DNA from: Verpa conica
Lineage: Eukaryota > Ascomycota > Pezizomycetes > Pezizales > Morchellaceae
Reading direction: 5' to 3'
DNA: 64,000 nt
Assembly: GCA_033030425.1 (NCBI GenBank)
Contig: JAUFSD010000003.1
Coordinates: 1,612,001-1,676,000 of the forward strand
Below the pieces are notes generated by a model, which did not search any database, had not been told where the DNA came from, and worked only from the letters and a program-made list of their open reading frames with translations. Below, piece by piece: positions 37,221 to 49,012 of the stretch; positions within the stretch are counted from its first letter, which is position 1; each line of letters begins with the position of its first letter. Both the position numbers and the translations under genes were made by a program.

Positions 37221-39231
37221 GAGATGCGGGGCCGGGATGGGAAGGCGGCGTATGATTGAAAGATCACGTAGTAGGGAATGTGAAATAAAGATCATGTGGT
37301 ATATTATATCTAAGGCGTTACGAGAGGGCATGACATTATTTATGGAAGGAGTACTGCTTTTTTGTTCTGTTTGTAGTGTATTATGTAGTATGAGTCTACA
37401 CAAGAGTTTTCGTCACGTCATCTGGTCTTTTCTCGCTATCTGCTGTATCTTGTGATTGCGCATTGTGATTCTTATCCGGGCATGCCCGCGGACACACTTT
37501 TTTTTCAAAAATTGTTTCCCGCTGCTTTAAATCTTGTTTGCCATGTATCTCAACCCGTTGCCTAGATAGCTTATCCTTATCATGCAGCCATCCGCAGGGG
37601 TCGTTGCACAACCCGAGATGGCCTTGATGGGCCGGGGAAGTAAAGAGGAGGGGATAAGTACTATATATGTACTCTACGATGATGGAAGAAATCATTGCGT
37701 ACATATGCTATGCACACTAGGGTCCGGGGCGGGTTGTTGACTACATGTAGGGAAGTGAAGAGGGAATGGAGGGAATGGGATGGGGGAGTGGAGAGAAATG
37801 GAAGTAGATGTGGATGGAAGTGGATGTGGATGTGGAAGTAGGAGAAGAAGCAAATCTCCCAGAGCGGAATGTGGAAAGGAAGAAACAAAAAGGAGAAGAG
37901 GCAGAACACCAGCAAGAGTAGTGTGGCTGCATACCCGTTAATTAGCTGGCCGTAGGAGCTATCCAGTAGGGTTAAAGCGCCCACCCTCCCATCGAGGGAT
38001 GCGATGAGCTGAAAAGAGGAAGAGAGAAAAAATTTCTCCAGGAGAGAAGGGAGACTAAACTGACTGGTACACTCATCACCCAGATGGTGGAGGGGAAGAA
38101 ATGGCTATTGATGCATCGAGGATACGGGAATCGGTTCGTTGTCGAGTGTAGTTTTATGATTTGAGCACGATGTTGTTGCAGATGCGTGCGTGAGCCCCGA
38201 TTGTGGCTAGCCCAACCAGGTTAGTGCAAGTGTCCAGTGTTGGGTCTCATATGTGGGAAGAGAGGAGTGGGGAGTGGTGGAGAGGGAGGAAGAGAGTGAG
38301 GCAAGCAGTGGTAAGGCGTGTAAGGTAGGCAATGCAGGTTAAGTATAGGGACGAGTAGAGACTTGCAGGCTCTTGCAGACACATGTAGACAGCTTGCCAG
38401 ACACTCCAGAGAGGACACTCATAGACAGACAGCAGCCCTCTCCCGGCTGCAGACACGGCACAATCTTGACGTGCATTCGTGCGGGACGCTCAACCAGTGC
38501 TGCTTTGTTGGTACAGAGACAATCCCAATTCCTGTTTGGGTGGCCACCGTCTCCTTTACACTGGTAGCCCTTTTAGTTTCTGCTTTCATTCTTCTGCTGC
38601 TGCTGCTTTCTTCTCTTTCTATTCCTCACCCCCTTCTTCTTCTCTTCATCCCTACTTCTCCATTTACCTACTCCCTTTAACTTATTTTTTCATTAAGGGC
38701 GTTGTGTTGTGCCATTGTGTCATTGTGTCATTGTTGTTGTTTTACCCACTGTACTGCACTGCACTGCGTGCCTTTACTGCTTCGGGGGTGAACAAAACGT
38801 TTGGTTTGGATAAACAGCAACATATCATAGAATAGCCAGCATTACCTACGCATACAACAAAAGGCTCAATTTACAAGTTCAATAGCAGCAACGGGTGATA
38901 TCCCGACTATATCTATCCACACGTGCATCCCCTGGCACAGGTAGGTCCCCTGCTTATCCTCTGTGTATATCTACTAGGGTAGATAAAATCCTCCTCTACA
39001 ACCTACCTCTTCTTCCTTTCCTACACTTCTCCCACAGCCTTCAAAACCACTTCGATAGCGAACAATATTTTCTACCCCCTCCCCCCTTCAGGTTCTTGGG
39101 GAGCTTGTGAGCGTGTCAAATATACTAACCCTCCATCATCTATAGTCTTCGATAGATAGCTAGATTTCCGTCTTCATCCTATCTTCAGTCCCCTTGGGTC
39201 ACCCTTATCACCACACGTCCAAATTCCAATC
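37221..39231. other. Two-kilobase intergenic stretch
   Basis: Non-coding as far as I can tell. CT-rich and GA-rich tracts (37741-37900, 38246-38300, 38580-38660) generate long but low-complexity open frames. The last ~330 bp before 39232 resemble a CT-rich promoter and leader. One exon-like piece near 37939-38009 (minus) is noted under rejected items. Confidence 0.5.
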
Positions 39232-42200
39232 ATGGCTGACTCCCCAGTCCTTGGGTCTCCACCTGCGGCAGCGTCCGACCCTGTAAAAGAAACGCATCGA
39301 GAGGAACACGCGGCCCCCAAAAAGCCTTCCCTCCTCGGCGCTGCTAAGCGTCCCGCTCTTACGGCTACCACCGCAACGACTGCCTCGGCCACCGTTACTA
39401 TGGGCGGTACAGCCGGAATGCGACGATCCGCAACTGGCCTCCAGAAGCCACCCGCTAGGCCCGTTGGTACAGCGACCAGCGTGGGTTCCCTCCCGGCAAC
39501 CAGGAAGGTCTCCGCAGCTGGTGGGGCTCCACCCGTGGGTCTCAAGACAACCCCAACTACCACTGGGAGGAGGACAAATACCATGGGATCGACGGGCTCT
39601 ACGGGGGGTACAAGAGTACCAGGAACACCAGATAGGAAGAGTAGTAGTTCTAGTAGCGGGCCGACAAGCCCCGAACGGAGAGCTTCAAGCCTTACTTCTG
39701 CAGCAGCTAGGAGGTCGGCTGCCCCACCGGCCAGCACGCTGAGCTCGCATAGGTCGCGTCCATCACTAAGTTCTCCCGCCCTTAACGGTCGTAGTTCTAT
39801 CAGTAGTCTTCGTGATAGTACAACGAGCCCCAGACCACCAAGCGCAGCTGGGAGGCCTGACAGTGCTACCGGCACCAGGCCAATTGCGAAGAAGGCGAAT
39901 ACTGTATCCTCATTCGGTGGGAAACTAGTCTCAAGTGCAGCTGCTAGTCTAAGAGGCAGACCGAGTTCTGGGGGCGTTGGCTCTAATGCATCATTGGCTG
40001 GAAAGGAAAAGGAGCTGGAGGGACTCAAGGCGAAGGTTACTGAGTTGGAAGAGAAGAACAGGGAGCTTGCTGAGGAGCTTGTCAAGGCTAAAGAAGAGAG
40101 TGAAGCTAAGGCACCCGAGGAGACCTCGGAGAAGGCTTTAGAAGCTGCTGCGGAGCTAGAGGCGGCGACCGAGAAACTAGCTAAGGCTCTTGAGGAACTT
40201 GATGAGCTTCGTGCTAGGATTGCCAACCTCGAGGAAACGGTATGATTCTACTGTTGTTGACTTACTATCATAATCTTTCTGATAAGTGTAGATTACTTCC
40301 CTCAAAGCCGAAAGCGAGACTGCTCAAAAGAAGAACTCTGAACTTGCTTCTGCGATGGTGTCAGAGGCTGAAACAGTCAAGAGCGCCTCTGAAGCCATTG
40401 GGGTCAAGCATGCCGAGGAGGTTCAATCACTACACCACAAGTTCGAAGTTAAAGAGTCTGAGCTCCTTGAAAAGATTGGTGGACTTGAGAAGACTCTTGA
40501 TAGTTTGAGAAGCGAACACGCAGACGAGGTTACAAAGCTCACAAAGCAGGTTGAAGAGGTAAGCGAACACGAGAGACCAATATTGGGTCGCTATTGACAT
40601 AACTGGGGACAGGCCGTTGAATCCGTCAAGTCTAAAGCTGCAGCCGAAAGCGGTGACCTCAAACAAGCACTCGACGCCCAGAAGGAGGCTCACAACAAAG
40701 CCCTTGAAGCTCTCACCATTGCTCTTGCGGCCGAGAAAGCTTCTTCTGCGCAAGGCTTGGCAGACTCTGAAAATATTATAAAAAAGCACAATGACGAACT
40801 TGCTGCTTTGAAGAAGAGTCTTGAGGAATCAGACGAAACTTTTATGACTGCTCAGAAGAACGCAAACGAAGCCCTCGAAGCTCGTGAACGTGAGGTTGAT
40901 GGCTTGAACAACGTTGTCAAAGCCCTCCAGGGTGAAATTGAGAAGCTTGCGAGCGATAAGGCGGCCGAGCTGCAGGAAAAGATTAAGGAGCTTAATGAGC
41001 AACATGAAGTTCGCATCAAAGAAGCACACGAGAAGGCCGAGAAGATTGCTGAGGAGGCCAATGAGAAGATCGAGGCCTTGACTAAGGAGCATCAGGCGCA
41101 GCTTGAGGCTGGTTCTGGTGCACTCGCTGCTCAACTTACAGAAGTCAAGTCAGCTGCTGAAGCTAGAGAGAAAGAGCTCCTTGAGCAGATTGAGGCTAGA
41201 AAGAAGGAATCTGCTGAAGCAATCCAAGCAGCTGAGGAGAGTGCTGCAGAGAGTATCGAGGCCATCAAGAAAGAAAACGATGACCTGAAAAAGAAGTTTG
41301 AGGACAAACTTGCAGAATTTGAGAAAGAGGTTGCTGGTTCTGCAGAGAAGGATAAGGATTGGGAGATCAATGTTCAGCAGTTGAAGAGCATTCACGAGGA
41401 ACAGGTCAATGCGCTTGCAATCAAACTTGATGCATCCCAGGAGGAGATTGATAAGCTATTGATTAATGTCAGGGTAGTTAAGGAAGAGGCCGATGAAGGG
41501 ATTAAGGCAGCAATCGAGAAGGGTGAAGCTGAGTCTGACGCTCTGAAGAAGACTCTTGACAGTTTAAACAGCGACCTCACGGTTTGTTCTCTTAGCGTAG
41601 GTGTGGGTGATATTGGATGCTGACCAACCCGTAGGCCAAAGAAGAACAGCTCACAAAATTCAAAGCCGATCTTGAAAAGAGCGTCGAGAACCTGGCTGCA
41701 AAAGCCGTGGTATGGATCTCGGTTGTTTCTCTCCGTTTTCTGAGCAAGATTGTTTACGATCATTACAGGAAATCGCCACGCTCGAAGAGAAACATGATTT
41801 TGCTATTAAATCTCTTAATGCCGAGCACGCAACTGAAATCACCGCCCTGGAAGAATCGCTCGTTACTAGGAGTGACGAAAAGTATACTGCACTTGGCGCC
41901 AAGTATGATGAACTAGCAAAAGAGTTTCAGGCCGCAACCGAGGAGCATGACTTGGAGTTGGAGACGGCGGCTACGGAGAACAAGGCGGAGATTGAAAAGC
42001 TTACGGAGGAGATGAAGAAGGCGGAGGAGGAGACACTTGCGCAGCTCCAGGAAAACCATGCGGCGGTTATTGCACACCTTGAGGCGGAGATCGCTACGGA
42101 GAAGAAGACAAAATCGGAGCTCCAGGCTGCTCTCGATGACACACCAGCTAAGGGTGAACTCGAGAAGCTAAAGGCTGAGCTCTCTCAGGAAAAGATGGAA

Positions 42201-43825
42201 TCCGCCAGTGAACTCCAAAGGCTTAAAGAGGCCCTCGACGTCCAGGCAGCGATCAGGAAATCCCTTCAAAATGAAGTTGAAGAATCAAAAACCGCCAAAC
42301 AAGAACTTCTCGATCAGCTCACCAACATCCAGACCGACATGGACGCCTTCAAAGCTGATAAGGCAGCTCTGCAAGCTAACACTGATGCCCTACAATCTCA
42401 ACTCAAGGAAATTGTCGAGAGATCCAATACTGCTGCTGAGGTGTTTGAGAAGCAGATGACCTCACTCGAGCAAATCTACACTACGCAGATCAAAGAACTT
42501 GAGTCTGTTGTAAGTAATTTGAAGGAGAAGCTTGCTGCTGCGGAGGCAGGAAGTAAAGATGTTGGTTCGAGCCTCCAAGGACTTGAGAATGCGAAGAAGG
42601 AGAAGGAGGCGGCATTTGCCCAGGCTATGAATGAGCTAGAAGGAAAGGAGGCTGTGATCATGGCTATTGAGAAGGAGTTAGAAACCCTTAAGGCTGAGAA
42701 GGAGGCCGCTATAAAGGCTGCTAGGGCTGAAAGGGATGCTGCGATTGAGGCTACTAAATTAGAGTCTGTCGCCGCTCTTGAAGCCGCTAGGGAGAAGCTT
42801 GAGTCAACTAAAGCTGAACTAGAGACTGCTTTAGTAGATGTGGCTGAGGAGATGGCCTCTCTCCAGACAACTGTTCAGGAGAAGGAGACTGCTTTTGAGA
42901 CTGCTACTAAAGAGAAGGCTGAGCTTGAGGCCGCCTTTGGGACCGCTATCAAGGAGAAGGCTGAGCTTGAGAATGTCCTCAAGTCTTTCAAGGAGAAGCT
43001 TGCCAGTACTGAGACCCTCATTAAGGAAAGGGAAACCGCTTTGGAAGAAACTAGTAAGTCGGTTAGTGAGAAGGATGCTGTTCTTGCAAAGGTTGCCAAG
43101 GAGGTTAAGGATAAGGAGGTCGCCCTCGAAAAGGCCGGAGAATTGGAGCTATCATTGAAGGAGAAATTGGCATTTGCCGAAGCTCGTGCAGATGAGAAGG
43201 AAATCGCCCTAATCAATATCACCAAGGAAGCAGCGGCTAAGCAAAAGGTTCTTGAAGCTGAACTCGCTGAGAAGGAAATCGCGCTGAAAGCGAAGGAAGA
43301 GGTGAGCACCGCCGGAGATGAACCCGAGTTGGTTGAAGATGAAGGGGACACCGGAGATGGTGTGGAAGAGTGCATAGAAGTTAAGCAAATATCTGTTACA
43401 GGAATTGTCAGCCACCCAACCCCCCGCTGATGTGAGTCTTTGTCGGGTGCCTACTTTCAAAATGAAGCTGAAGCTAAATATTACTAGATAAGCGGACTAT
43501 GCGCACAACTCACGGAACTTGAGAACGAGAACGATAACCTGAGGAAAGAAACGAACAGGTGTGTATACCATTCGTCACCCCATCTCTTGTGCCTTTTCTG
43601 TGACTAGTGTATCCCCACCCTCCCCCTCCTCCTCCTTATGCATAGAGATGCGAAGCGGGGTATGTTTGGAATTTTTTTCTTACGGCGTCATGTTGTGCTG
43701 ATCAAGTTCTCATGGTAAACGTTGGGGGTGGTTCTTACAGAGTCCTCAAATCGATCGAAAACCTCCCGCTCGAACGTCGACAGGCAACAGCCGTCCAACA
43801 ATTGGAGATCGCCGAGATAGCATAG
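39232..43825 (+). CDS. Long coiled-coil protein with basic Ser/Pro-rich head
   Basis: Function unknown. Eight exons: 39232-40239, 40292-40558, 40613-41581, 41635-41709, 41769-43301, 43402-43431, 43488-43558, 43741-43825; phases close, giving 1,345 residues. Residues 1-250 are basic and Ser/Thr/Ala/Pro-rich (KKPSLLGAAKRPAL, SPERRASSLTS, FGGKLVSSAAASLRGRPSS). From about 258 to the last fifty residues it is almost continuous heptad-repeat coiled coil rich in Glu, Lys, Ala and Leu (KELEGLKAKVTELEEKN). The C-terminus is SIENLPLERRQATAVQQLEIAEIA. The layout suggests a scaffold or cytoskeleton-linked protein; the basic head could bind microtubules or acidic surfaces, but that is inference. If the intron 43302-43401 is retained, translation ends at TGA 43430 with a different acidic tail. 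Confidence 0.8.
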
Positions 43826-46189
43826 ATTGAGATTGATCTGTGATAAGGGTACTTCGGAGAGGAAATGCAGAGAGTTATGGTAGAGGAACGATGTGATGCA
43901 CTTTCAGATACTTCTCTTCGTAATGCGTTTGCTGGGGTTGGTGACTTGGTTTTTTCCTCTATTTTTTATTTCTTCATATCTAGGGACTGAGGTACTGGTT
44001 TTTTTCTTTCTTTCTGACGATTTTCCTTTTTCCCTTTTTTCCCTTTTAATTTGAACCTTACCCTTCTTTCACGTTTTTTTCTTCCACGGAAATCTCAACT
44101 ACTCCTTCTAGTATCTACTTTTCTTGGTGTAATTACGATTTTTCTTTTTCTTTTTATCGTTTAGTTGTGGAGTCAAAAAGTACTATGTGTGGGGTGTACG
44201 GGGTTGCTAGAAGGGACGAAGTCAAGTAATGTTTAGAAGTTCTATCTACGCTTAGCGCGTTTTTTATTTTGTGAATCATTAAAGATTTTAGCTGAATAAC
44301 AACCACAGCCCGGTTAGCTCAGTGGTAGAGCGTGTGGCTTTTACGGGGTTAAATCCGGAAAAGCATACCTCAATGTCGCGGGTTCGACCCCCGCATCGGG
44401 CTCTTCTCATTTTTTTAAGGCCCTTTGAGATCGAAGAAGCGTTTGGGGAGGAATAGCGAAGAATAGAGTTTCTTTTTCTTTTTGAATAGTGCGGGTAGCT
44501 GTTTTCTATAAGATGGAACACCCGAAGGGTCTAGGTCCGTCACCCCCAAGAATCTGAAACTGAAAAAAGTGTGACCAGCAAAAAAAAAAAGGTCCAACAA
44601 GCCAATTACCATCGCCTCCCACCCCTCGGCGGTGCTTTACTCCTGGGATACTAGTATCTACGCTTACTTGTTAGAGGGGGTGCGAGTGATTTTGTGTGGT
44701 TGGTGGGGACAGACCCAATATCCTTCTCGGGGGGGCCGAGTCGCATTCCTCGATCCTCACCTAATTATTTGATTTTAAACCCGGTCTATCCAGAGTATAT
44801 AGTTTTCTTTTTTCTCTTATTCGTCTATGATAATCGATATCTTTATAGACTCATTGATAATCAACCAATGTTGGGGTGTCTTATTTTTGTAGAAACAATG
44901 TGACGTAATCATTCCCCCACACATACCAGTTATTGGATCTTCCAGATTCTTCCCACATGAAGCGCTTTCTTGTATTATTGGCGATCACAACGATCCGGAA
45001 CCCCAGAGGTACTTAGCAACCAAAGCAATTAGCATAACCTAACCACAAGAAGCACAAAATCAATATTAAAATCTTTGAACTGTGCCTAAAACTAAATTAA
45101 GGTGTATATAATAATTTAGGCTATGTCAGGCGCCCCTTAAGTGTAGTTTTGTGAGAATTGCTTCAGGTCCGACGGTTGTCAAGCATGTATAGGTACCGAG
45201 GGGGTTTCGGATCGTTCTGATCACCAACAATATGTGGGGAAATTGAACCCCCGCTACATGTGTTTAAAGAGAGTTCATGTCACATCACTCGATTAGTTCG
45301 TATACGATGTAAGAACAAGCTCATAGAGGGATTAACCCGGCTTAAACTTACTGAATTAATAGGCCATCTTGCACATAACTACAAGCCGCCATCTAATTGC
45401 CAATGAATGAACCTAAGGTTTAATTAAGATTATGGTGAACGGCTACGGTTTTGAAAAAAAGAACCTTGTTCCCAGAATCAAACTACCTTGTGTATTTCGA
45501 ATTCATGGAAGAGAAACCAAGTTTACTATTGTACCTACAAAACTTCATCACTCCTAGGAAACGATCGATTCCTAGCTCAACTAAGCCAAAGTAAGATAAA
45601 ATAAAAATACCCAGGCCATTTCGATTTTCTGTCCCAAAAACAAGATTCAAATCAAATTGAAACCCTCACGCGAAGTACAAAGGCAAATACCCAAGCCAAG
45701 CCAAGCCAAGTAGTCCACATAAAAACACCCCATAAGAAAGGAAAATAGATAAATCATAAGAAGCATACACATGATCAAAGCCAAAAAATCCCAGCACAAA
45801 AAAAAACAATTCAAGAGACAAAACGAGCGTAAGATATGAGAAAACACAGAAGACACAACTAAACGCCATGTATGATACACGGGCGTCACCTATCCCTAGC
45901 CTAAGCTCATAGAAATGACTCATTCCAACCATATGCTCATACATACCCCCTTCCAAAAGTTCGGAAAAATCGTTCATTCGCACAATAAGAACTCCAAACA
46001 AATGAAAAAAGTACATTCAAAGAAAGAAAAGGAGGGATCCAGCACTGCCATTTCAACGGAAAACTGATTCCTCTATTAATCCCTTGCCCTTCCAATCCGA
46101 ATCATATCTTCATTTGCCAAATAATAATGCAAAATAAAACAAAACCCCAATCCCAAACAAAGAATACCTACCCAGACTCAGAGCTAGAC
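43826..46189. other. Intergenic with tRNA-Lys
   Basis: Holds the 3' flank of the coiled-coil gene (T-rich, 43950-44160), the tRNA-Lys gene at 44308-44402, and AT-rich DNA to the AP-1 stop codon. A short AAGCC tandem lies near 45690-45708. No other gene was recognised. Confidence 0.6.
44308..44402 (+). tRNA. tRNA-Lys(UUU) with 23-nt intron
   Basis: A full cloverleaf can be drawn: acceptor GCCCGGT/ATCGGGC (one G-U), D-arm GCTC..GAGC with box A TAGCTCAGTGG, T-arm GCGGG-TTCGACC-CCCGC (box B), and discriminator T. The anticodon loop is CTTTTAC-like with anticodon TTT at 44340-44342. A 23-nt intron (44344-44366) follows A37, the standard eukaryotic nuclear position, and its AAAA can pair with the anticodon. 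The anticodon stem TGTGG/CCTCA has one T-T mismatch (29-41). Terminal T-runs follow at 44410-44416. Confidence 0.9.
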
Positions 46190-48511
46190 TCAATGAAAGT
46201 CTATTGACCGGACTCCGACCTTAGTCAGAACATCCCGAACATCGCTTTCTGCTACTACGACTCCAGTCTCCGAACATTTCGCTTTGTTCCTGAGCTCTGA
46301 GCATAGGCCGTCCATGTCCAGCTCACCACTGACAAATTTTGGGTGAGAGCTGATACGGTCCCTACCATCATCGTCCCTTTGAGTAAGTCTTAGCCACCAA
46401 CGACACTTTTGGGCAGGTATTAAAGGAAAACGAAAAGAGGAACATACCATATCTTATTACAGCTCAACATTTTCTTTGGATCATCGGCAGGTACGACTTC
46501 ATCCTCGTCATCCTCGTTTTCTGCGCGGTCAGCCTCCGCTACAAGGTCTTTCTTCGCTATACCTGATAGAGCGAAGGGTGACTCGATATCTGCAAAGCTG
46601 GTGGTCATTGGGAATGCATCTTCGAAAAAGCTCATGTTGATTCCTGCGTTGATCTCGTTGATAGGATCTCGGTAGTCGTTGAATAGTACTGGGTCGAAGT
46701 TACCGCCGTTCTGCTGTGTTAACCAATCTAGTGAGTTTGGTGTAGGAGCGTTGGAATTGTTGAGTTGGGCGGCCTTCGGGATCGGGTTGTGAGGATTTCC
46801 GCATGCCATGCCTAATTTCTCGCAGAACGTGGTTTCAGTCTCGCCGTCTAACGGCCCGCTCTTGCAGATGTATCGATCCCCGTTTGGAGCGATTGATATC
46901 GTACCGTCCTCGCCTGTATTACTTTGCTGATCATTGGATCCATTCAAATTCATCGGTTCAGGGCTTGTCCCGCATGAAGAGCCAGGGCCGTGTTGTGATA
47001 CTGATGATGCAGAGGGCGACGAAGTAAAATCTCTGCCGCCGTTTAAGCGAGGTGTATTTTGTGCGCTTGCTGAGCCGTTGCTATCGTTGCTCAGACCGTA
47101 ATCTGTTTGTATCTTTATTAGCTGTGTCACAAAAGATAGGTTGGATATGCCTAGTATTCTTAGAGATACTAGGTTCTGGGAGTTAAGTGGTAACTCACTT
47201 GGGAAGATGTCATCGTTACCATTGTTTGTATTCAAGGCGGGGGATTTCTTCTTCTCATCGCTGGTAGGAGAAACGCTACCACCTGGCCCAGCATTTAGTC
47301 TTTCCAACAAAGTTCCAGGTCCGACCTTCACACCATCACCACTATTTTGTCGACCAAAGAGAGCACCACTACCAAACATAGGAAATTCGAACTGAAAGCC
47401 ACCCGTACTAGCACTCTTACCGAACAAACCTGAGGTACCCACGACAGCAGGTGCTTTTTGTGCTTGGTGTAATCGTCGTCGATAGTCTTTTAGTTCTACT
47501 TGTAGCCTATCGACCTGAGCTCGAAGAAGACTATTTTCATGGTTTGCAGATTCTGATGCTTTCTCTAGATCTGATACTTTTTGTTCGAGGTCCTTCAAGT
47601 GTTTCTCTTTACGCTCGCGGAAAGCTCTTTGGGCGGCTCGGTTCTGAGCCTTACGTTTCGATGTTGGCTCTGATGTAAGTGGCTTGCGTCCAGGCTTTTT
47701 AGCAGTAGTTCCATCTGATTCTGGGAATAAATTCGACGGTTAGTTGAGCTATTTAACACTCATCTCATGTTTAGAGTTCGTATAAGTCCTCTTAATCCAT
47801 GATCCTTCTTTGAGTATAAATGTCATGACAGATAACCCCATTGTAACAAAAGGGACGTCGAAGCATCACTAATAAAAGGAAAGTAGAGGTGTGTAAAGTG
47901 ATGCGATTGTGAATGGTGGTAAGTTTTGAATAGAGTAAGGAACATCTGGGTAAATAGGTATATATTTTTAAGAAGTGCAATTTGTATAATATAAGAGACG
48001 AATTGAGTAAAAGAGCGGAAGAAGGGATAAACCCACCTCTCCTCTTTGGCTCTGTATCATGTGGATCAGAACTCGGGCTCCCATCATCATTAGCTGGTGG
48101 ACTTTTCCTTTTCTCGTTGTCCTGTGACATAGAACCAGGGGTATCCGCATAAACGGTTCCGCTCATACTATTGTCGCCGCCATTAAGACCAGAATCAAAA
48201 TCGTAATCCCAAGCCCCATCAGCTTCAAAATCTTTATCCCAATCAGCGTAATCCAAATCCCCGCCCATTAGCGGGGTGACATCCGCAAAGCTGCCATTTA
48301 AGGCAGCCGTTGGTGGTGGGGTGCCGTTCCCGTATTGTGAACTCATCGAGTCTGGACTACTGTTTTGTGAATTGTTTTTCATGGACTGGGTGACTTGGCT
48401 AACGGAAGGGCTTGTAAACAAGCGTGAGTCAGAGTTTGATTGAAGGGCGCGAAGCAGAAGATCCTGTTGATCAGGATCAAGATAGAGGCCGTCTGATGAT
48501 GTTGTGGTCAT
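46190..48511 (-). CDS. yap1: AP-1-like bZIP oxidative stress regulator (Yap1/Pap1)
   Basis: Redox-sensing bZIP factor held nuclear by disulfides under oxidative stress. Exons: 48511-48037, 47720-47199, 47102-46448, 46361-46190; phases close, 607 residues. The bZIP basic region KRKAQNRAAQRAFRERKEK (about 180-198, with the Pap1-type NxxAQxxFR) is followed by a leucine zipper. The n-CRD is YICKSGPLDG then FCEKLGMACG; the c-CRD has Cys547 (MLSCNKIW), Cys571 (LCSEL) and Cys580 (KCSE), with the export-signal-like end VLTKVGV. Intron 1 (47721-48036) is 316 bp, far longer than its neighbours. Intron 2 (47103-47198) is 96 bp with no in-frame stop, so it can be retained without a frameshift. The symbol is by homology; local names differ (napA, AP1). 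Confidence 0.93.
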
Positions 48512-48987
48512 ATCCTCTCACCGTCAAGCGATTTATAGTGTAGTGCTTGCCACGTAAAATGTGTAGAATTATTTGCAAGGCTGCCTAAAGACAATTCTCA
48601 GCAAAATCAGGGCCGGGATTAATCGAATATAAGGTGAAGGTCGGTTTGCGGTCCGGCAAGCACAGCAACCGCCGTGGAGATACAAGCGTGGAAACGACCA
48701 GCTAGTTCGTTAAAGGCTTTGGAAACAATCGAGTCTTTCTGTATATTTCGAGAGATCTTGAGTGTTGGCTAGTTTACGCTGTTGCAGAGGGGTATCCCAA
48801 GTCTTTGATTGTGGACAGAAACTGGGTAGGGTGGTGTAGGATGGGTGAATGGGTATGGACTCAAGATTCAGATGCAATGAGATGAAGGCTGAGATAAACT
48901 AGTGATAATGAAGGCCCAAGCCTTTGTGTTCAAGAAGATGAAGTGCAAGAGAGTGAGGGAGAGAGATGAATACTGATGGCAGAAGGG

Positions 48988-49012
48988 GGATGGGATGGGA
49001 TGGGATGGGATG
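48988..49012. repeat. (GGGAT)n microsatellite
   Basis: Five tandem pentamers upstream of the AP-1 gene. Confidence 0.85.

Noticed and set aside
37661..37984. 107-codon hydrophobic frame (minus)
   Set aside because: Produced by a GGATGTGGA/CT-rich simple-sequence tract; no conserved motifs and no coding-like codon pattern.
37730..38010. Possible small minus-strand gene with exon LIASLDGRVGALTLLDSSYG
   Set aside because: A good acceptor (TTTTCAG) precedes it and a donor follows, but joining it to a next exon needs a ~200-bp intron through low-complexity DNA and no family match is apparent.
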